A stretch of 64,000 nucleotides of DNA from Arthrobacter alpinus. Lineage in GTDB: Bacteria; Actinomycetota; Actinomycetes; Actinomycetales; Micrococcaceae. The notes below the pieces were generated by a model that was not told where the DNA came from, did no database searches, and saw nothing but the letters and a program-made list of their open reading frames with translations. Positions within the stretch are counted from its first letter, which is position 1; each line of letters starts with the position of its first letter. Positions 18,438-27,025 of this stretch are shown here, piece after piece. The stretch is from positions 2,542,001 to 2,606,000 of the forward strand of contig NZ_CP013200.1 of assembly GCF_001445575.1 (NCBI RefSeq), read 5' to 3'. The position numbers and the translations under genes were made by a program.

Positions 18438-19217
18438 GTGAATGTGCTTGAATCTTTCTTCATCCTGCTGGGCGGTCTGTGGGCCGGAACCATCAACACC
18501 GTGGTTGGTTCCGGCACGTTGGTCACCTTCCCTATCCTGATCGCGCTGGGGATTGCCCCTGTCATGGCCGTGGTCAGCAACGCCATGGGTTTGATCGCCG
18601 GTGGAGTTTCCGGAACATGGGGCTACCGGCGTGAGCTGCGTGGGATGGGCCGCAACTTAGCCCGCCTCATGCCGGCGTCGTTGCTCGGCGGAATGACGGG
18701 TGCGTATTTGCTCTTGCACCTGCCTGAGACAGTGTTTGCATTGGTGGCCCCGGCGCTCATTGTTTTGGCCCTGACCCTGGTGATCTTCCAGCCGCGACTC
18801 CAAGCCGTGATCAAGAAACGCCGCGAATCCGCTACATCGAGCCGTTCTCACGAGACCATTATGATGCTTCTGGTATTTTTGACCGGCGTCTACGGCGGCT
18901 ACTTTGTGGCCGCCCAGGGTGTGCTGCTTGTGGCGATTTTGGGCATCTTCATGTCTGGCACCTTGCAAAACGCCAACGCCGTCAAAAACGTTCTCGCTCT
19001 GAGCGTCAACGTCGTTGCGGCTATCTCATACCTGATCTTTGCACCGGAAAAGATCATCTGGCAGGTGGTGGCGTTGATTGCCGTGAGCTCGCTGGCCGGT
19101 GGTTTCCTCGGTGCCCGCATTGGCCGCAAACTCCCTCCCGTGGTGTTGCGCACCGTCATTGTGATCTTAGGCCTGGTGGCCCTCTTCTTCATGATTCAGA
19201 AATTGGTGGTGGCATGA
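18438..19217 (+). CDS. TSUP/TauE-SafE family sulfite-type permease
   Basis: This 259-residue integral membrane protein has about eight hydrophobic segments and the N-terminal TauE/SafE block GLWAGTINTVVGSGTLVTFPILIALG, continuing with NAMGLIAGGVSGTWGYR. The second repeat appears as GVYGGYFVAAQGVLLVAILG. The family exports or imports sulfur-containing anions such as sulfite or sulfonates, but the substrate cannot be told. The GTG start follows an 82-bp gap. Its stop overlaps the next gene start (ATGA), so it is coupled to an RNA methyltransferase. Confidence 0.9.
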   Translation: MNVLESFFILLGGLWAGTINTVVGSGTLVTFPILIALGIAPVMAVVSNAMGLIAGGVSGTWGYRRELRGMGRNLARLMPASLLGGMTGAYLLLHLPETVFALVAPALIVLALTLVIFQPRLQAVIKKRRESATSSRSHETIMMLLVFLTGVYGGYFVAAQGVLLVAILGIFMSGTLQNANAVKNVLALSVNVVAAISYLIFAPEKIIWQVVALIAVSSLAGGFLGARIGRKLPPVVLRTVIVILGLVALFFMIQKLVVA

Positions 19218-20020
19218 TCATCCATATCGACGACGCTGCGGATCCGCGCGTCAGCGATTACCTGTCCCTGACGGATGTGCAATTGCGCAAGGTCAAGGAG
19301 CCGGCCGAAGGCCTGTTTATCGCTGAAAGCTTGAAGGTCATTCGCCGTGCCCTGGCCTCGGGGCATCAGCCGAGATCCTTCTTCATGACCGAACGGTGGC
19401 TGCCGGATTTGGCCAGCATTCTGGCTGATTACGATCATATTCCGGTATACGTGGGCACGGCCGAAATCCTTGAGAAGATCATCGGCTTCAACCTGCACCG
19501 GGGCGCCATGGCAGCCATGCACCGCCCCGAACCGGCGGACCTGTCAGAGCTCTTGGCCAACTCCCGCCGCATCGCTGTCCTTGAAGACATTGTGGACCAT
19601 ACGAACATTGGTGCTGTCTTCCGCTCCGCTGCCGCCCTGGGTGTTGACGCCGTCCTGGTGACCCCGCGCTGCGCCGATCCCTTGTACCGCCGTAGCATCC
19701 GCGTCAGCATGGGCACCGTCTTTCAGGTCCCGTGGGCTCGGTTGCCCCAATGGCCAGAAGGTATCCAAGTGCTCCATGACGCCGGATTTACGACGGCGGC
19801 CCTGGCCCTCGTGGAGGATTCGTTGACTATTAAAGAACTCGCCGCACGTAACGATCAGAAGTTGGCGCTCATTCTCGGAACCGAAGGTGACGGCCTCAGC
19901 GCCCGAACCTTGGCGCAGACGGATCTAGCCGTCATGATCCCCATGGCCGACGGCGTGGATTCGCTCAATGTTGCAGCAGCCAGTGCCGTTGCCTTCTTTG
20001 CGACCGATCCGCGCCACTAA
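19214..20020 (+). CDS. SpoU/TrmH-family RNA 2'-O-methyltransferase
   Basis: The 268-residue protein has a substrate-binding N-terminal domain (LRKVKEPAEGLFIAESLKVI) and a C-terminal SPOUT knot domain. Motif 1 is DHTNIGAVFRSAAALGVDAVL, motif 2 is LILGTEGDGLS and motif 3 is MIPMADGVDSLNVAAASAVAFF, all SpoU hallmarks. It would methylate a ribose in rRNA or tRNA with SAM; the exact target is not determined. The start overlaps the preceding permease by 4 bp. Confidence 0.93.
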   Translation: MIIHIDDAADPRVSDYLSLTDVQLRKVKEPAEGLFIAESLKVIRRALASGHQPRSFFMTERWLPDLASILADYDHIPVYVGTAEILEKIIGFNLHRGAMAAMHRPEPADLSELLANSRRIAVLEDIVDHTNIGAVFRSAAALGVDAVLVTPRCADPLYRRSIRVSMGTVFQVPWARLPQWPEGIQVLHDAGFTTAALALVEDSLTIKELAARNDQKLALILGTEGDGLSARTLAQTDLAVMIPMADGVDSLNVAAASAVAFFATDPRH

Positions 20021-20108
20021 ATCAGTGTCCGTCAGTATCTGTCGGTATGTGTCAGTGTCCCTCGGTGTTTCATGTGTTGATCGGCTCAGCCGCGAGTAAT
20101 GTGGAAGC

Positions 20109-20570
20109 ATGAAAATTGATGAGAAAGTGGCCGATTTTTCCCTGCTCGATCAGCACGGAGTTACGCGGAGTCTGAGCGAGCTAACCGCCAATGGCCCGTT
20201 GGTGATTTTCTTCTACCCCCTGGCAAGCAGCGGCGGTTGCACCAAGGAAGCCTGCCACTTCCGCGATTTGCAGGCAGAATTCACAGCTGCAGGAGCGGCC
20301 ATGGTGGGCATCAGCACCGATTCCGTAGCCAAGCAGCTCAACTTTGCCACGAAAAACAATTTCACCTACCCGCTCCTGAGTGACCGGGATGGTGCGGTGG
20401 CAGATTTGTTTGGTGTCCGACGTCGACTGTTGGCAAAGTCACTTCCCACCAAAAGAGCCACGTTCATTGTCGATTCCGCCCAGATCCTGCGCTTCCAAAT
20501 CTCCAGTGAAACCAATATGGATGTTCACGCCAACAGTGCGCTGGCTGCGTTGACGGATCGGGCTTGGTGA
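20109..20570 (+). CDS. Peroxiredoxin (BCP/PrxQ type)
   Basis: A 153-residue thiol peroxidase of the bacterioferritin-comigratory-protein type. The peroxidatic and resolving cysteines are in GGCTKEACHFRDL, five residues apart, as in PrxQ. The expected thioredoxin-fold blocks follow: GISTDSVAKQLNFATKNNFTYPLLSDRDGAVADLFGV. It reduces peroxides with a thiol donor; in this group mycoredoxin or thioredoxin are plausible donors. It stands alone, 88 bp after the methyltransferase gene. The ATG at 20109 gives the usual start MKIDEKVADFSLLDQHG. Confidence 0.92.
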   Translation: MKIDEKVADFSLLDQHGVTRSLSELTANGPLVIFFYPLASSGGCTKEACHFRDLQAEFTAAGAAMVGISTDSVAKQLNFATKNNFTYPLLSDRDGAVADLFGVRRRLLAKSLPTKRATFIVDSAQILRFQISSETNMDVHANSALAALTDRAW

Positions 20571-20665
20571 AATGGGCTGGAACCGGTAAAGTTTCTAGCT
20601 GGTCCTCGTGACCATAACATTCATCTGTCTGGCAAAATCCAGGCAATTACACTCTGAGGTTCATT

Positions 20666-20920
20666 GTGAAGCAGAACATCCACCCGAAGTACGAAGCCGT
20701 AGTTTTCAACGACCTGGCTTCCGAGACCAAGTTCCTGACGCGTTCAACCGCAACGTCCAAGAAGACCATCGAATGGGAAGATGGCAACACCTACCCCATC
20801 ATCGACGTTGAAATCTCCTCAGAGTCGCACCCGTTCTACACGGGCAAGCAGCGCATCATGGACAGCGCCGGTCGCGTCGAGCGCTTCAACGCTCGCTTCT
20901 CGGGCTTCGGCAAGAAGTAA
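20666..20920 (+). CDS. rpmE2: 50S ribosomal protein L31 type B
   Basis: The 84-residue protein starts [19 protein letters not shown] and has the type B signature [18 protein letters not shown] and [25 protein letters not shown]. It lacks the zinc-binding cysteines of type A L31. In many actinobacteria such paralogues are made under zinc shortage by loss of Zur repression. I did not find a clear Zur box upstream. The start codon is GTG. A strong terminator follows the stop. Confidence 0.96.
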   Translation: MKQNIHPKYEAVVFNDLASETKFLTRSTATSKKTIEWEDGNTYPIIDVEISSESHPFYTGKQRIMDSAGRVERFNARFSGFGKK

Positions 20921-20942
20921 TACTTCTTTCCCCAGTTTCTTT

Positions 20943-20976
20943 AGCAGGGCTCGCACCGATTGGTGCGGGCCCTGCT
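20943..20976 (+). terminator. Intrinsic terminator after rpmE2
   Basis: A 15-bp stem (agcagggctcgcacc with ggtgcgggccctgct, one G-U pair) closes a gatt loop and is followed by gttgttt. The hairpin begins 22 bp after the rpmE2 stop and fits a Rho-independent terminator. Confidence 0.85.
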
Positions 20977-21106
20977 GTTGTTTAAAGCTGTACATTCCCG
21001 CGGCGAGTTTTCTGGGGTGGGGAGGACTGTGCTTTTTTGGGCCCACGGGTCCGAGGGACCCGCGGCGAGTTTGCGAGCTGTGGGAGGACCCGGGGATGAT
21101 GTACTT

Positions 21107-22168
21107 ATGGCTTCTGAATTGCATGGTGAATATAAGGTCCACGGCGGCAAGCTGGTGGTGGTCGATTGCTCTGTCACGGACGGGTTGCTTCATGATGTGC
21201 ATGTCAGTGGTGATTTCTTCCTCGAGCCCGATGAGGCGCTCGATGACATTAATGCGGCACTGAACGGACTGTCCGCCAACCTGCCGGCAGAAGGAATGGC
21301 AGATGCCATCACGGCTACTTTGCCGCAGGATGCGGTGTTGTTTGGTTTCTCCGCACAGGCGGTTGCCATTACCGTCCGCCGTGCCCTGGCCAAGGCAAGC
21401 AGCTGGATTGACCACAAGTGGGACATCATTGCCCCGACGGTGCTGCCCACAGCCCTCAACGTGGCCCTGGATGAGGTTCTCGTGGAAGAAGTTGGGGCAG
21501 GGCGCCGGAACCCCACCCTGCGTTTTTGGGACTGGGACGAGCCGTCTGTGGTCATTGGTAGCTTCCAGTCCGTACGCAACGAACTCGAGCCAGCTGGTGT
21601 TGAAAAGTACGGCATCAAGGTTGTGCGCCGTGTTACTGGTGGCGGTGCCATGTTCATGGAGGCAGGCAACTGCATTACCTACTCCTTGTACGTGCCGCAG
21701 ACGTTGGTGGACGGGCTGAACTTTGAGGACTCCTACAAATTCCTTGATACCTGGGTGCTGGCGGCTCTGGAGTCCATGGGAATTGAAGCGTTCTACATTC
21801 CGCTCAATGACATTGCCACAGACAAGGGAAAGATTGGTGGGGCAGCCCAAAAGCGTCTGAGTAACGGCGCCATGGTGCACCACGTGACCATGAGCTACGA
21901 CATTGACGCCGACAAAATGGTTGAAGTGCTCCGCATCGGCAAGGAAAAGCTCTCCGATAAGGGCACACGTTCGGCCAAGAAGCGCGTGGATCCGCTACGA
22001 CGGCAAAGCGGCATGAGCCGACAGGAAATTTTGGACCGCATGTCTGACACGTTTGCTGCCCGTTATGACGCGCATATGGCGACACTAACCGACGCGGAAC
22101 TAGCCGAGGCGCAGCGCCGGGTTGAATCGAAGTTTGGCACGGAAGAATGGCTGCACCGCGTGCCATGA
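21107..22168 (+). CDS. lplA: Lipoate-protein ligase with accessory domain at the N-terminus
   Basis: The enzyme attaches lipoate to E2 and GcvH proteins. The catalytic domain is in the second part: RRVTGGGAMFMEAGNCITYS (lipoate/ATP loop) and DKGKIGGAAQKR with the catalytic lysine. The first ~95 residues, from ASELHGEYKVHGGKLVVVDC to VSGDFFLEPDEALDDINAALNG, read like the lipoate-ligase accessory (C-terminal) domain, so domain order is reversed compared with E. coli LplA. Total 353 residues. I start at ATG 21107 (MASELHGEYK). The stop overlaps the next gene's ATG. Confidence 0.88.
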   Translation: MASELHGEYKVHGGKLVVVDCSVTDGLLHDVHVSGDFFLEPDEALDDINAALNGLSANLPAEGMADAITATLPQDAVLFGFSAQAVAITVRRALAKASSWIDHKWDIIAPTVLPTALNVALDEVLVEEVGAGRRNPTLRFWDWDEPSVVIGSFQSVRNELEPAGVEKYGIKVVRRVTGGGAMFMEAGNCITYSLYVPQTLVDGLNFEDSYKFLDTWVLAALESMGIEAFYIPLNDIATDKGKIGGAAQKRLSNGAMVHHVTMSYDIDADKMVEVLRIGKEKLSDKGTRSAKKRVDPLRRQSGMSRQEILDRMSDTFAARYDAHMATLTDAELAEAQRRVESKFGTEEWLHRVP

Positions 22169-23238
22169 ACCCCTTAGCCCACGGCACCTCACGCATCAGG
22201 AAGGGCTGGCCCAATCAGCCGCCGGCCTCCTTTGCTTTTGTTATGGCTACGGGCATTGTTTCCGCAGCGCTCTTTGATGCCCGCTGGACCCGGTCTGCGT
22301 GGGCTCTGCTGTGGATCGCTGTCGCCGGCCTCGTGGTGCTGATGGTGGGGCTGCTGGGCCGGCTGGTGGTCCACACTACCCACGTGGTCGCCGATTTCCG
22401 CAACCCGCACAGGGGCTTTGGATATCTCACCTTGGTGGCGGCCATCAATGTGGTGGGCATTGGCTTCCATCCGGTGGCACCATTCCTCACGTGGATTATG
22501 GCAGCCATGAGCATCCCGCTGTGGCTGTTTTTGGCCTACGGCGTTCCTTTGTCTATGATGCTGCGCACTGAAATAGGCGAGACGCGCCGGCCGCGGCTCT
22601 TGCCGGTGGATGGGACCTGGTTTCTGTGGGTGGTGTCCACTCAGTCCCTGTCGATGGCCGCAGCATCCCTCGCCACAGGAGGCAGTCAAATGCGCCTCCT
22701 TAGCGATGCTGCGGTGGCGTTCTGGGGCATTGGCATCATGCTCTACCTAACCCTGACAACGTTGGTCATGCTGCGCCTGCTCACTGGCGGCGAAAACCAG
22801 GGTGGCATTGTGCCCACCAACTGGATTTTCATGGGTGCCACCGCCATCACGGTTCTCGCTGGATCTATGATCCTGCACCTGCCAGGCGATGTTCCGGTGG
22901 TTCATTTGGCTGGCCCTACCGTGGGTGGCATCAGCTATTTGCTGTGGGCCTTTGGAATGTGGTGGGTTCCGCTATTAGTGGCTTTTGGTTTCTGGCGACA
23001 TGTGGTGCGCCGTGAACCCCTCAACTACTCCACCTCCCTGTGGTCGGTGGTGTTCCCGCTGGGCATGTTTGCCGTGGCGACCTACAGGTTCGGCACCGAA
23101 AACCAGATGCCGCTCGTAGCCTGGGTTGGTCATGTGGCCACCTGGGTGGCCGTGGCAGCATGGTTGGCAGTCTTTTTGGGGATGACCTTTACCTGGGTGC
23201 GGTGGGTGCTCCGAGGAGCCCAACTCCCGGGCTCTTAG
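22165..23238 (+). CDS. TDT-family (SLAC1/TehA-like) permease
   Basis: The roughly 357-residue membrane protein has ten likely helices. The N-terminus WPNQPPASFAFVMATGIVSAAL matches the tellurite-resistance/dicarboxylate (TDT) family start (PxxFxxVMGTGI). Conserved blocks include NPHRGFGYLTLVAAINVVG and the late VVFPLGMFAVATYRFG. Family members carry anions such as C4-dicarboxylates, sulfite or chloride. The substrate is unknown. The chosen ATG overlaps the lplA stop (ATGA). The gene converges on the VOC gene, sharing four bases with it. Confidence 0.88.
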   Translation: MNPLAHGTSRIRKGWPNQPPASFAFVMATGIVSAALFDARWTRSAWALLWIAVAGLVVLMVGLLGRLVVHTTHVVADFRNPHRGFGYLTLVAAINVVGIGFHPVAPFLTWIMAAMSIPLWLFLAYGVPLSMMLRTEIGETRRPRLLPVDGTWFLWVVSTQSLSMAAASLATGGSQMRLLSDAAVAFWGIGIMLYLTLTTLVMLRLLTGGENQGGIVPTNWIFMGATAITVLAGSMILHLPGDVPVVHLAGPTVGGISYLLWAFGMWWVPLLVAFGFWRHVVRREPLNYSTSLWSVVFPLGMFAVATYRFGTENQMPLVAWVGHVATWVAVAAWLAVFLGMTFTWVRWVLRGAQLPGS

Positions 23239-24251
23239 GCGAGCAACCGCACCGTATTTCCCCAGGGATCATTGACAGTGATGAGGGAAGCATCCTGCGT
23301 GAAAGTGAGCCCGGCATCGCTCAAGCGCTGTGCCACGGCCAGCAATGCCGCCTCGTCTCCGAGATGAACGGTGAAGCTGCCCAAGCCCGAGGTTGCGGCG
23401 CGAGGCGCGGCACCGGCACTGTTCCAGGTATTTGTTGCCAGGTGGTGGTGATATCCGCCAGCCGCGTAGAAAAGTGCCCCGTCAGCCTCGGCGGTGACGG
23501 CGAAGCCAAGCGTGTCGGCGTAGAACGTGCGGGCCTGCTGCAGATCTCCGACGCGCAGGTGTACGTGGCCGACGGTTGCCGCTGCCTCGGCGGCAGCTTT
23601 ACCTAGGTGTTCATTGAGGAACGCGTTGGGGTCCAGCGCCGCTGAGCCCATCTGGACCAGCCCGTCCTTCCAGACCCACTCATCTTTGGGAGTGTCGGCA
23701 TAAAGCTCTAGGCCATTGCCGTCCGGATCCGAGAAGTAGAACGCCAGGCTCACTGCATGGTCCGCACTGCCGGCATAGCTCTGCGGAGCTTCGGTCACCA
23801 CGTTCAGTAGTGTCTGAGCGAGGGATTGTTCGTTGGGGTAGAGGATCGCCGAATGGTACAGCCCGGCCGCCGTGGGGGCATCGGCGGCAAGACCGTCCGC
23901 ACGGGTGATTGACAGTAGCTCCACCCCCTTGTTGCCCAGGCTGAGGTGCTCGGCGGATTCTCCGAGCACCTCAAGACCCACAGCACCCACATAGAACTCC
24001 CGCATGGGAGCCAGTGCTGCGGTGCGCAACTCGATGGCGCCCATGTGGGTGCGCGCAGTTAGGGCAGCCACCGTTGCCCCAGCAGTCGGGCTGTCTCCAG
24101 AAACCCCCGTCGGAGTATCCGAGGAAGCCGCTTTCACGCCCCACCAAATCCCCGCCCCGGCGAGAACCAGTATCAAGGCTGAAGCAAGGGCAATAAACAA
24201 GGTCCGGTGCGGCTTTGGGTGCAGGCTAGCGGTATTTTTTGGGGAGGCCAT
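23235..24251 (-). CDS. Membrane-anchored double VOC (glyoxalase/dioxygenase superfamily) protein
   Basis: About 338 residues. A hydrophobic helix (TLFIALASALILVLAGAGIWWGV, residues 16-38) follows a short basic start, and then a Thr/Ser-rich linker leads to two VOC modules. The first contains MGAIELRTAALAPMREFYVGAVGLEVL and FYFSDPDGNGLELYAD. The second contains VGHVHLRVGDLQQARTFYADTLGFAV and ends TVNDPWGNTVRLL. This is the layout of CatE-type catechol 2,3-dioxygenases, but with a signal anchor, so the domains would face outward. In the second half the closing Glu is replaced (VRLL). The reaction is unknown. Confidence 0.82.
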   Translation of the reverse strand: MASPKNTASLHPKPHRTLFIALASALILVLAGAGIWWGVKAASSDTPTGVSGDSPTAGATVAALTARTHMGAIELRTAALAPMREFYVGAVGLEVLGESAEHLSLGNKGVELLSITRADGLAADAPTAAGLYHSAILYPNEQSLAQTLLNVVTEAPQSYAGSADHAVSLAFYFSDPDGNGLELYADTPKDEWVWKDGLVQMGSAALDPNAFLNEHLGKAAAEAAATVGHVHLRVGDLQQARTFYADTLGFAVTAEADGALFYAAGGYHHHLATNTWNSAGAAPRAATSGLGSFTVHLGDEAALLAVAQRLSDAGLTFTQDASLITVNDPWGNTVRLLA

Positions 24252-24298
24252 ACTCCATGCCAACTAGTTGAAGCGACAACTTATTCCGGTGGCTAGCC

Positions 24299-27001
24299 TT
24301 ACGCCCCAGACGGAGCACTCCCAGACGGTGCACTTCCAGATGGGGCACTCCCGGCCTGTGCCCGCAACGCCCGCAGCAGGTGATCGCGCTGCTCAATCAC
24401 CATGCGGCGCAGACCCCTAGCTGAGTCCGGGTGCTCGGTTAGCCACTGGTCCGTGCGGTGCACCACCGGATGGTGCTCGGGTTCGAGCCCAGCGAGCAGA
24501 TCCTGGTGCGCCGGGAACAGTCCGCGGACAATGCGCCCGGCAATTTCCAAGCTACGCGAGTTCCAGATCGGCTCAATGGCTTCGAAATAGCGCTCGGTAT
24601 ATGGCGCCAGCAGTTCCTGGCTGCCCACCATGAACCCGGCGATCGTGGCGCTGAGCAACTGGTTGCTCAGATCGCTCTCCTCCACCGCTTCGGCCCAGCG
24701 CTGCTGCTTCAATGCGGGCTCAGGCAGGGCTGCCACAGCCGTGCAGTGGTTTGCACGGTGCTCGGCCGTGGTGTCGGCCGCCAACTCGGCATCGAGTTCG
24801 GCCATAGTAGCTGCCCCTCGTGCGGCCAGCTGCTGCCACAGCAGCCAACGCAGGCTCCCATCGACCACGAGTCCGTCCGGCACATTGCTACCGGCTAGAA
24901 GTTCCCGGCTCCGGGCATTGACAGCGTCGCTGCCTCTACCCAAGAGCGCCAGGGTACGTGCCCAGACCAGTTGTTCGTCGCTGCCCGGCTCTGCCTGGCG
25001 GAGATGATGTTCGACGCCGGCCAGCAACAGTTCCGCCGTAGCGGCACGGTCCGCGGCGGGGCAGTAGTAGGCCAAGGCGTGCAGAGCGTTATCCGCCAAG
25101 GTCTGCAGCAAGCTGGTGTCAGCTTCGCCGCCGGCGTGGGTCGCCACGGTGCGCAAGTAAACGGTTGCGGGGAGCATGCCATCACGCGTAGCGTTCCACA
25201 ACGCCGACCACACCAGGCTGCGAGCCAGCGGATCAACAATGCGGCCAACGCTCGCCAGCGCGGTGCTCATGGACCCGGCATCCAGGCGAACCTTGGCGTA
25301 GCTAAGATCCTGATCGTTGACCAGAACTAGATCGGGGATAGGGGAGCCCACAGCCTCGGCCACGACCGTATCTTCCCGAACCACATCCACAGTAAACGAT
25401 TGGCTCTTGACCAAGGCTCCGGCGTCGTACGTGAAGAAGCCAACCCCCAAGCGGTGCGGGCGCAGAGCCGTGCTGCCGGTGACAGGATCCAAGGACGAAT
25501 GCTTGATGGTCAAGGAGGAGACCGCGCCCTTGTCAATGTCCAGATCCGGCAGCAGCGTGGACATGCCGGAGGTGCCTAGCCACTTGCTGGCCCAGTCGTC
25601 GAGCTCGCGGCCCGAGGCCTTGCTCAGCGGTTCCAGCAGATCCTTCAGCGAGGTGTTGGAGTATTCGTGGTTCCGGAAGTACTCCCGGGAGCCGGCGATG
25701 AACGCATCCTTGCCAACATAGGCCACCAACTGCTTGAGCACGGAGGCGCCCTTGGCGTAGGTGATGCCGTCAAAGTTGGCCTTGGCTGCCTCCAGATCGG
25801 GAATATCGGCAACGATCGGGTGCGTAGTGGGCAACTGATCCTGCGTGTAAGCCCACGCCTTGCGGCGGCTGGCGAACATGGTCCAAGACTTTTCGCCCCA
25901 CTCGGTGGCTTCGGCCACGGCCAGGTGGCCCATGAAGTCGGCGAAGGATTCCTTCAGCCAGAGATCGTCCCACCAGCCCATGGTGACCAGATCCCCAAAC
26001 CACATGTGTGCCATCTCGTGCATGATGGTGTTGGCGCGTTGCTGGTAGGCGGTGTCTGTGGCTCGGGAAGCATGCAAGTAGGCCTCGGTGAAGGTCACCA
26101 AGCCCGGATTCTCCATGGCGCCCAGGTTGTATTCGGGCACAAACGCCTGATCATACTTGCCGAACGGGTACGGGTAGTCGAAGAGCTCGTTGAAATACTG
26201 CAGCCCAGCCTTGGTGACCTTGAAAATCTCATCGGCGTCAAAATGGGGGGCTAGTGAGGCCCGGCAATAAGCGGCCAAGGGGATCGTCAGTTCCTGACCT
26301 GCGTGATCGCCATCGGCACTAAAGACCATGGAGAACTGGTCTTCGGCTTTGAAATAGGGTCCAGCCAACACTGTAGTGATGTAAGTGGAGATGGGCAGCG
26401 TTGGGGCAAAGTTCCAGCGGGTGAGCCCGGGGCCGCCAAGTTCAGATGGCTGGGATACCGGCTCCTTAGTGGTCACTGACTGGTTGGAGGCCACAGTCCA
26501 ATGGGCCGGGGCATTCACGTGGAAGGTGAAGGGTGCTTTGAGGTCTGGCTGCTCAAAGTTGGCGAAGACGCGGCGGGCGTCGGCGGGTTCGTATTGGGTG
26601 TACGTATAGGTCAAGCCGTCTGCGGGATCCACAAATCGGTGCAGGCCCTCGCCACTGGTGGAATAGGCGGACGTGGCAGTGACAACAACTGTGTTCTGGG
26701 CAGCCAGGCCGGGCAGGTGAATCCGTGCACCATCCACTACCTCCGCAATCTCCAGCGGCTGTCCATTCAAGACCACTGATTCAACGCTCAGACCCATAAA
26801 GTCTAGGAACGTCTGCTCCGAAGCGGGCACGGATCGATCCGCGGCGAAGACGATGGTGCTGCGGCTACTGAAACCGGGAACTGACGGGTCCTCGGCCCCG
26901 CTCAGATCGAGATCTACGTCGTAGCTGTGGACCGTGAGGAAAGATTTGCGAGTGGCAGCTTCGCTGCGAGAAAGATTGAAATTCGGCACCCTTTGATTCA
27001 A
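24299..27001 (-). CDS. pepN: Aminopeptidase N (M1 family)
   Basis: The 900-residue enzyme removes N-terminal residues from peptides in the cytoplasm. The M1 exopeptidase motif GAMENPGLVTF and zinc motif HEMAHMWFGDLVTMGWWDDLWLKE (both ligands and catalytic Glu) are present. An ERAP1-like C-terminal helical domain follows. Length fits actinobacterial PepN. The C-terminus ends in a short repeat (GSAPSGSAPSGSAPSGA). The start is uncertain: TTG 27001 gives MNQRVPNFNLSRSEA, while the GTG at 26989 would begin four codons later. Confidence 0.95.
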   Translation of the reverse strand: MNQRVPNFNLSRSEAATRKSFLTVHSYDVDLDLSGAEDPSVPGFSSRSTIVFAADRSVPASEQTFLDFMGLSVESVVLNGQPLEIAEVVDGARIHLPGLAAQNTVVVTATSAYSTSGEGLHRFVDPADGLTYTYTQYEPADARRVFANFEQPDLKAPFTFHVNAPAHWTVASNQSVTTKEPVSQPSELGGPGLTRWNFAPTLPISTYITTVLAGPYFKAEDQFSMVFSADGDHAGQELTIPLAAYCRASLAPHFDADEIFKVTKAGLQYFNELFDYPYPFGKYDQAFVPEYNLGAMENPGLVTFTEAYLHASRATDTAYQQRANTIMHEMAHMWFGDLVTMGWWDDLWLKESFADFMGHLAVAEATEWGEKSWTMFASRRKAWAYTQDQLPTTHPIVADIPDLEAAKANFDGITYAKGASVLKQLVAYVGKDAFIAGSREYFRNHEYSNTSLKDLLEPLSKASGRELDDWASKWLGTSGMSTLLPDLDIDKGAVSSLTIKHSSLDPVTGSTALRPHRLGVGFFTYDAGALVKSQSFTVDVVREDTVVAEAVGSPIPDLVLVNDQDLSYAKVRLDAGSMSTALASVGRIVDPLARSLVWSALWNATRDGMLPATVYLRTVATHAGGEADTSLLQTLADNALHALAYYCPAADRAATAELLLAGVEHHLRQAEPGSDEQLVWARTLALLGRGSDAVNARSRELLAGSNVPDGLVVDGSLRWLLWQQLAARGAATMAELDAELAADTTAEHRANHCTAVAALPEPALKQQRWAEAVEESDLSNQLLSATIAGFMVGSQELLAPYTERYFEAIEPIWNSRSLEIAGRIVRGLFPAHQDLLAGLEPEHHPVVHRTDQWLTEHPDSARGLRRMVIEQRDHLLRALRAQAGSAPSGSAPSGSAPSGA

Positions 27002-27025
27002 TCATGCACGGGCAGCAAAAGCAGA

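Noticed and set aside
20580-20665. Zur box upstream of rpmE2
   Set aside because: I looked for an AT-rich palindrome of the Zur type and did not see a convincing one.
20960-21106. Upstream extension of the lipoate ligase reading frame
   Set aside because: It overlaps the rpmE2 terminator and has no family similarity; ATG 21107 matches the domain start.
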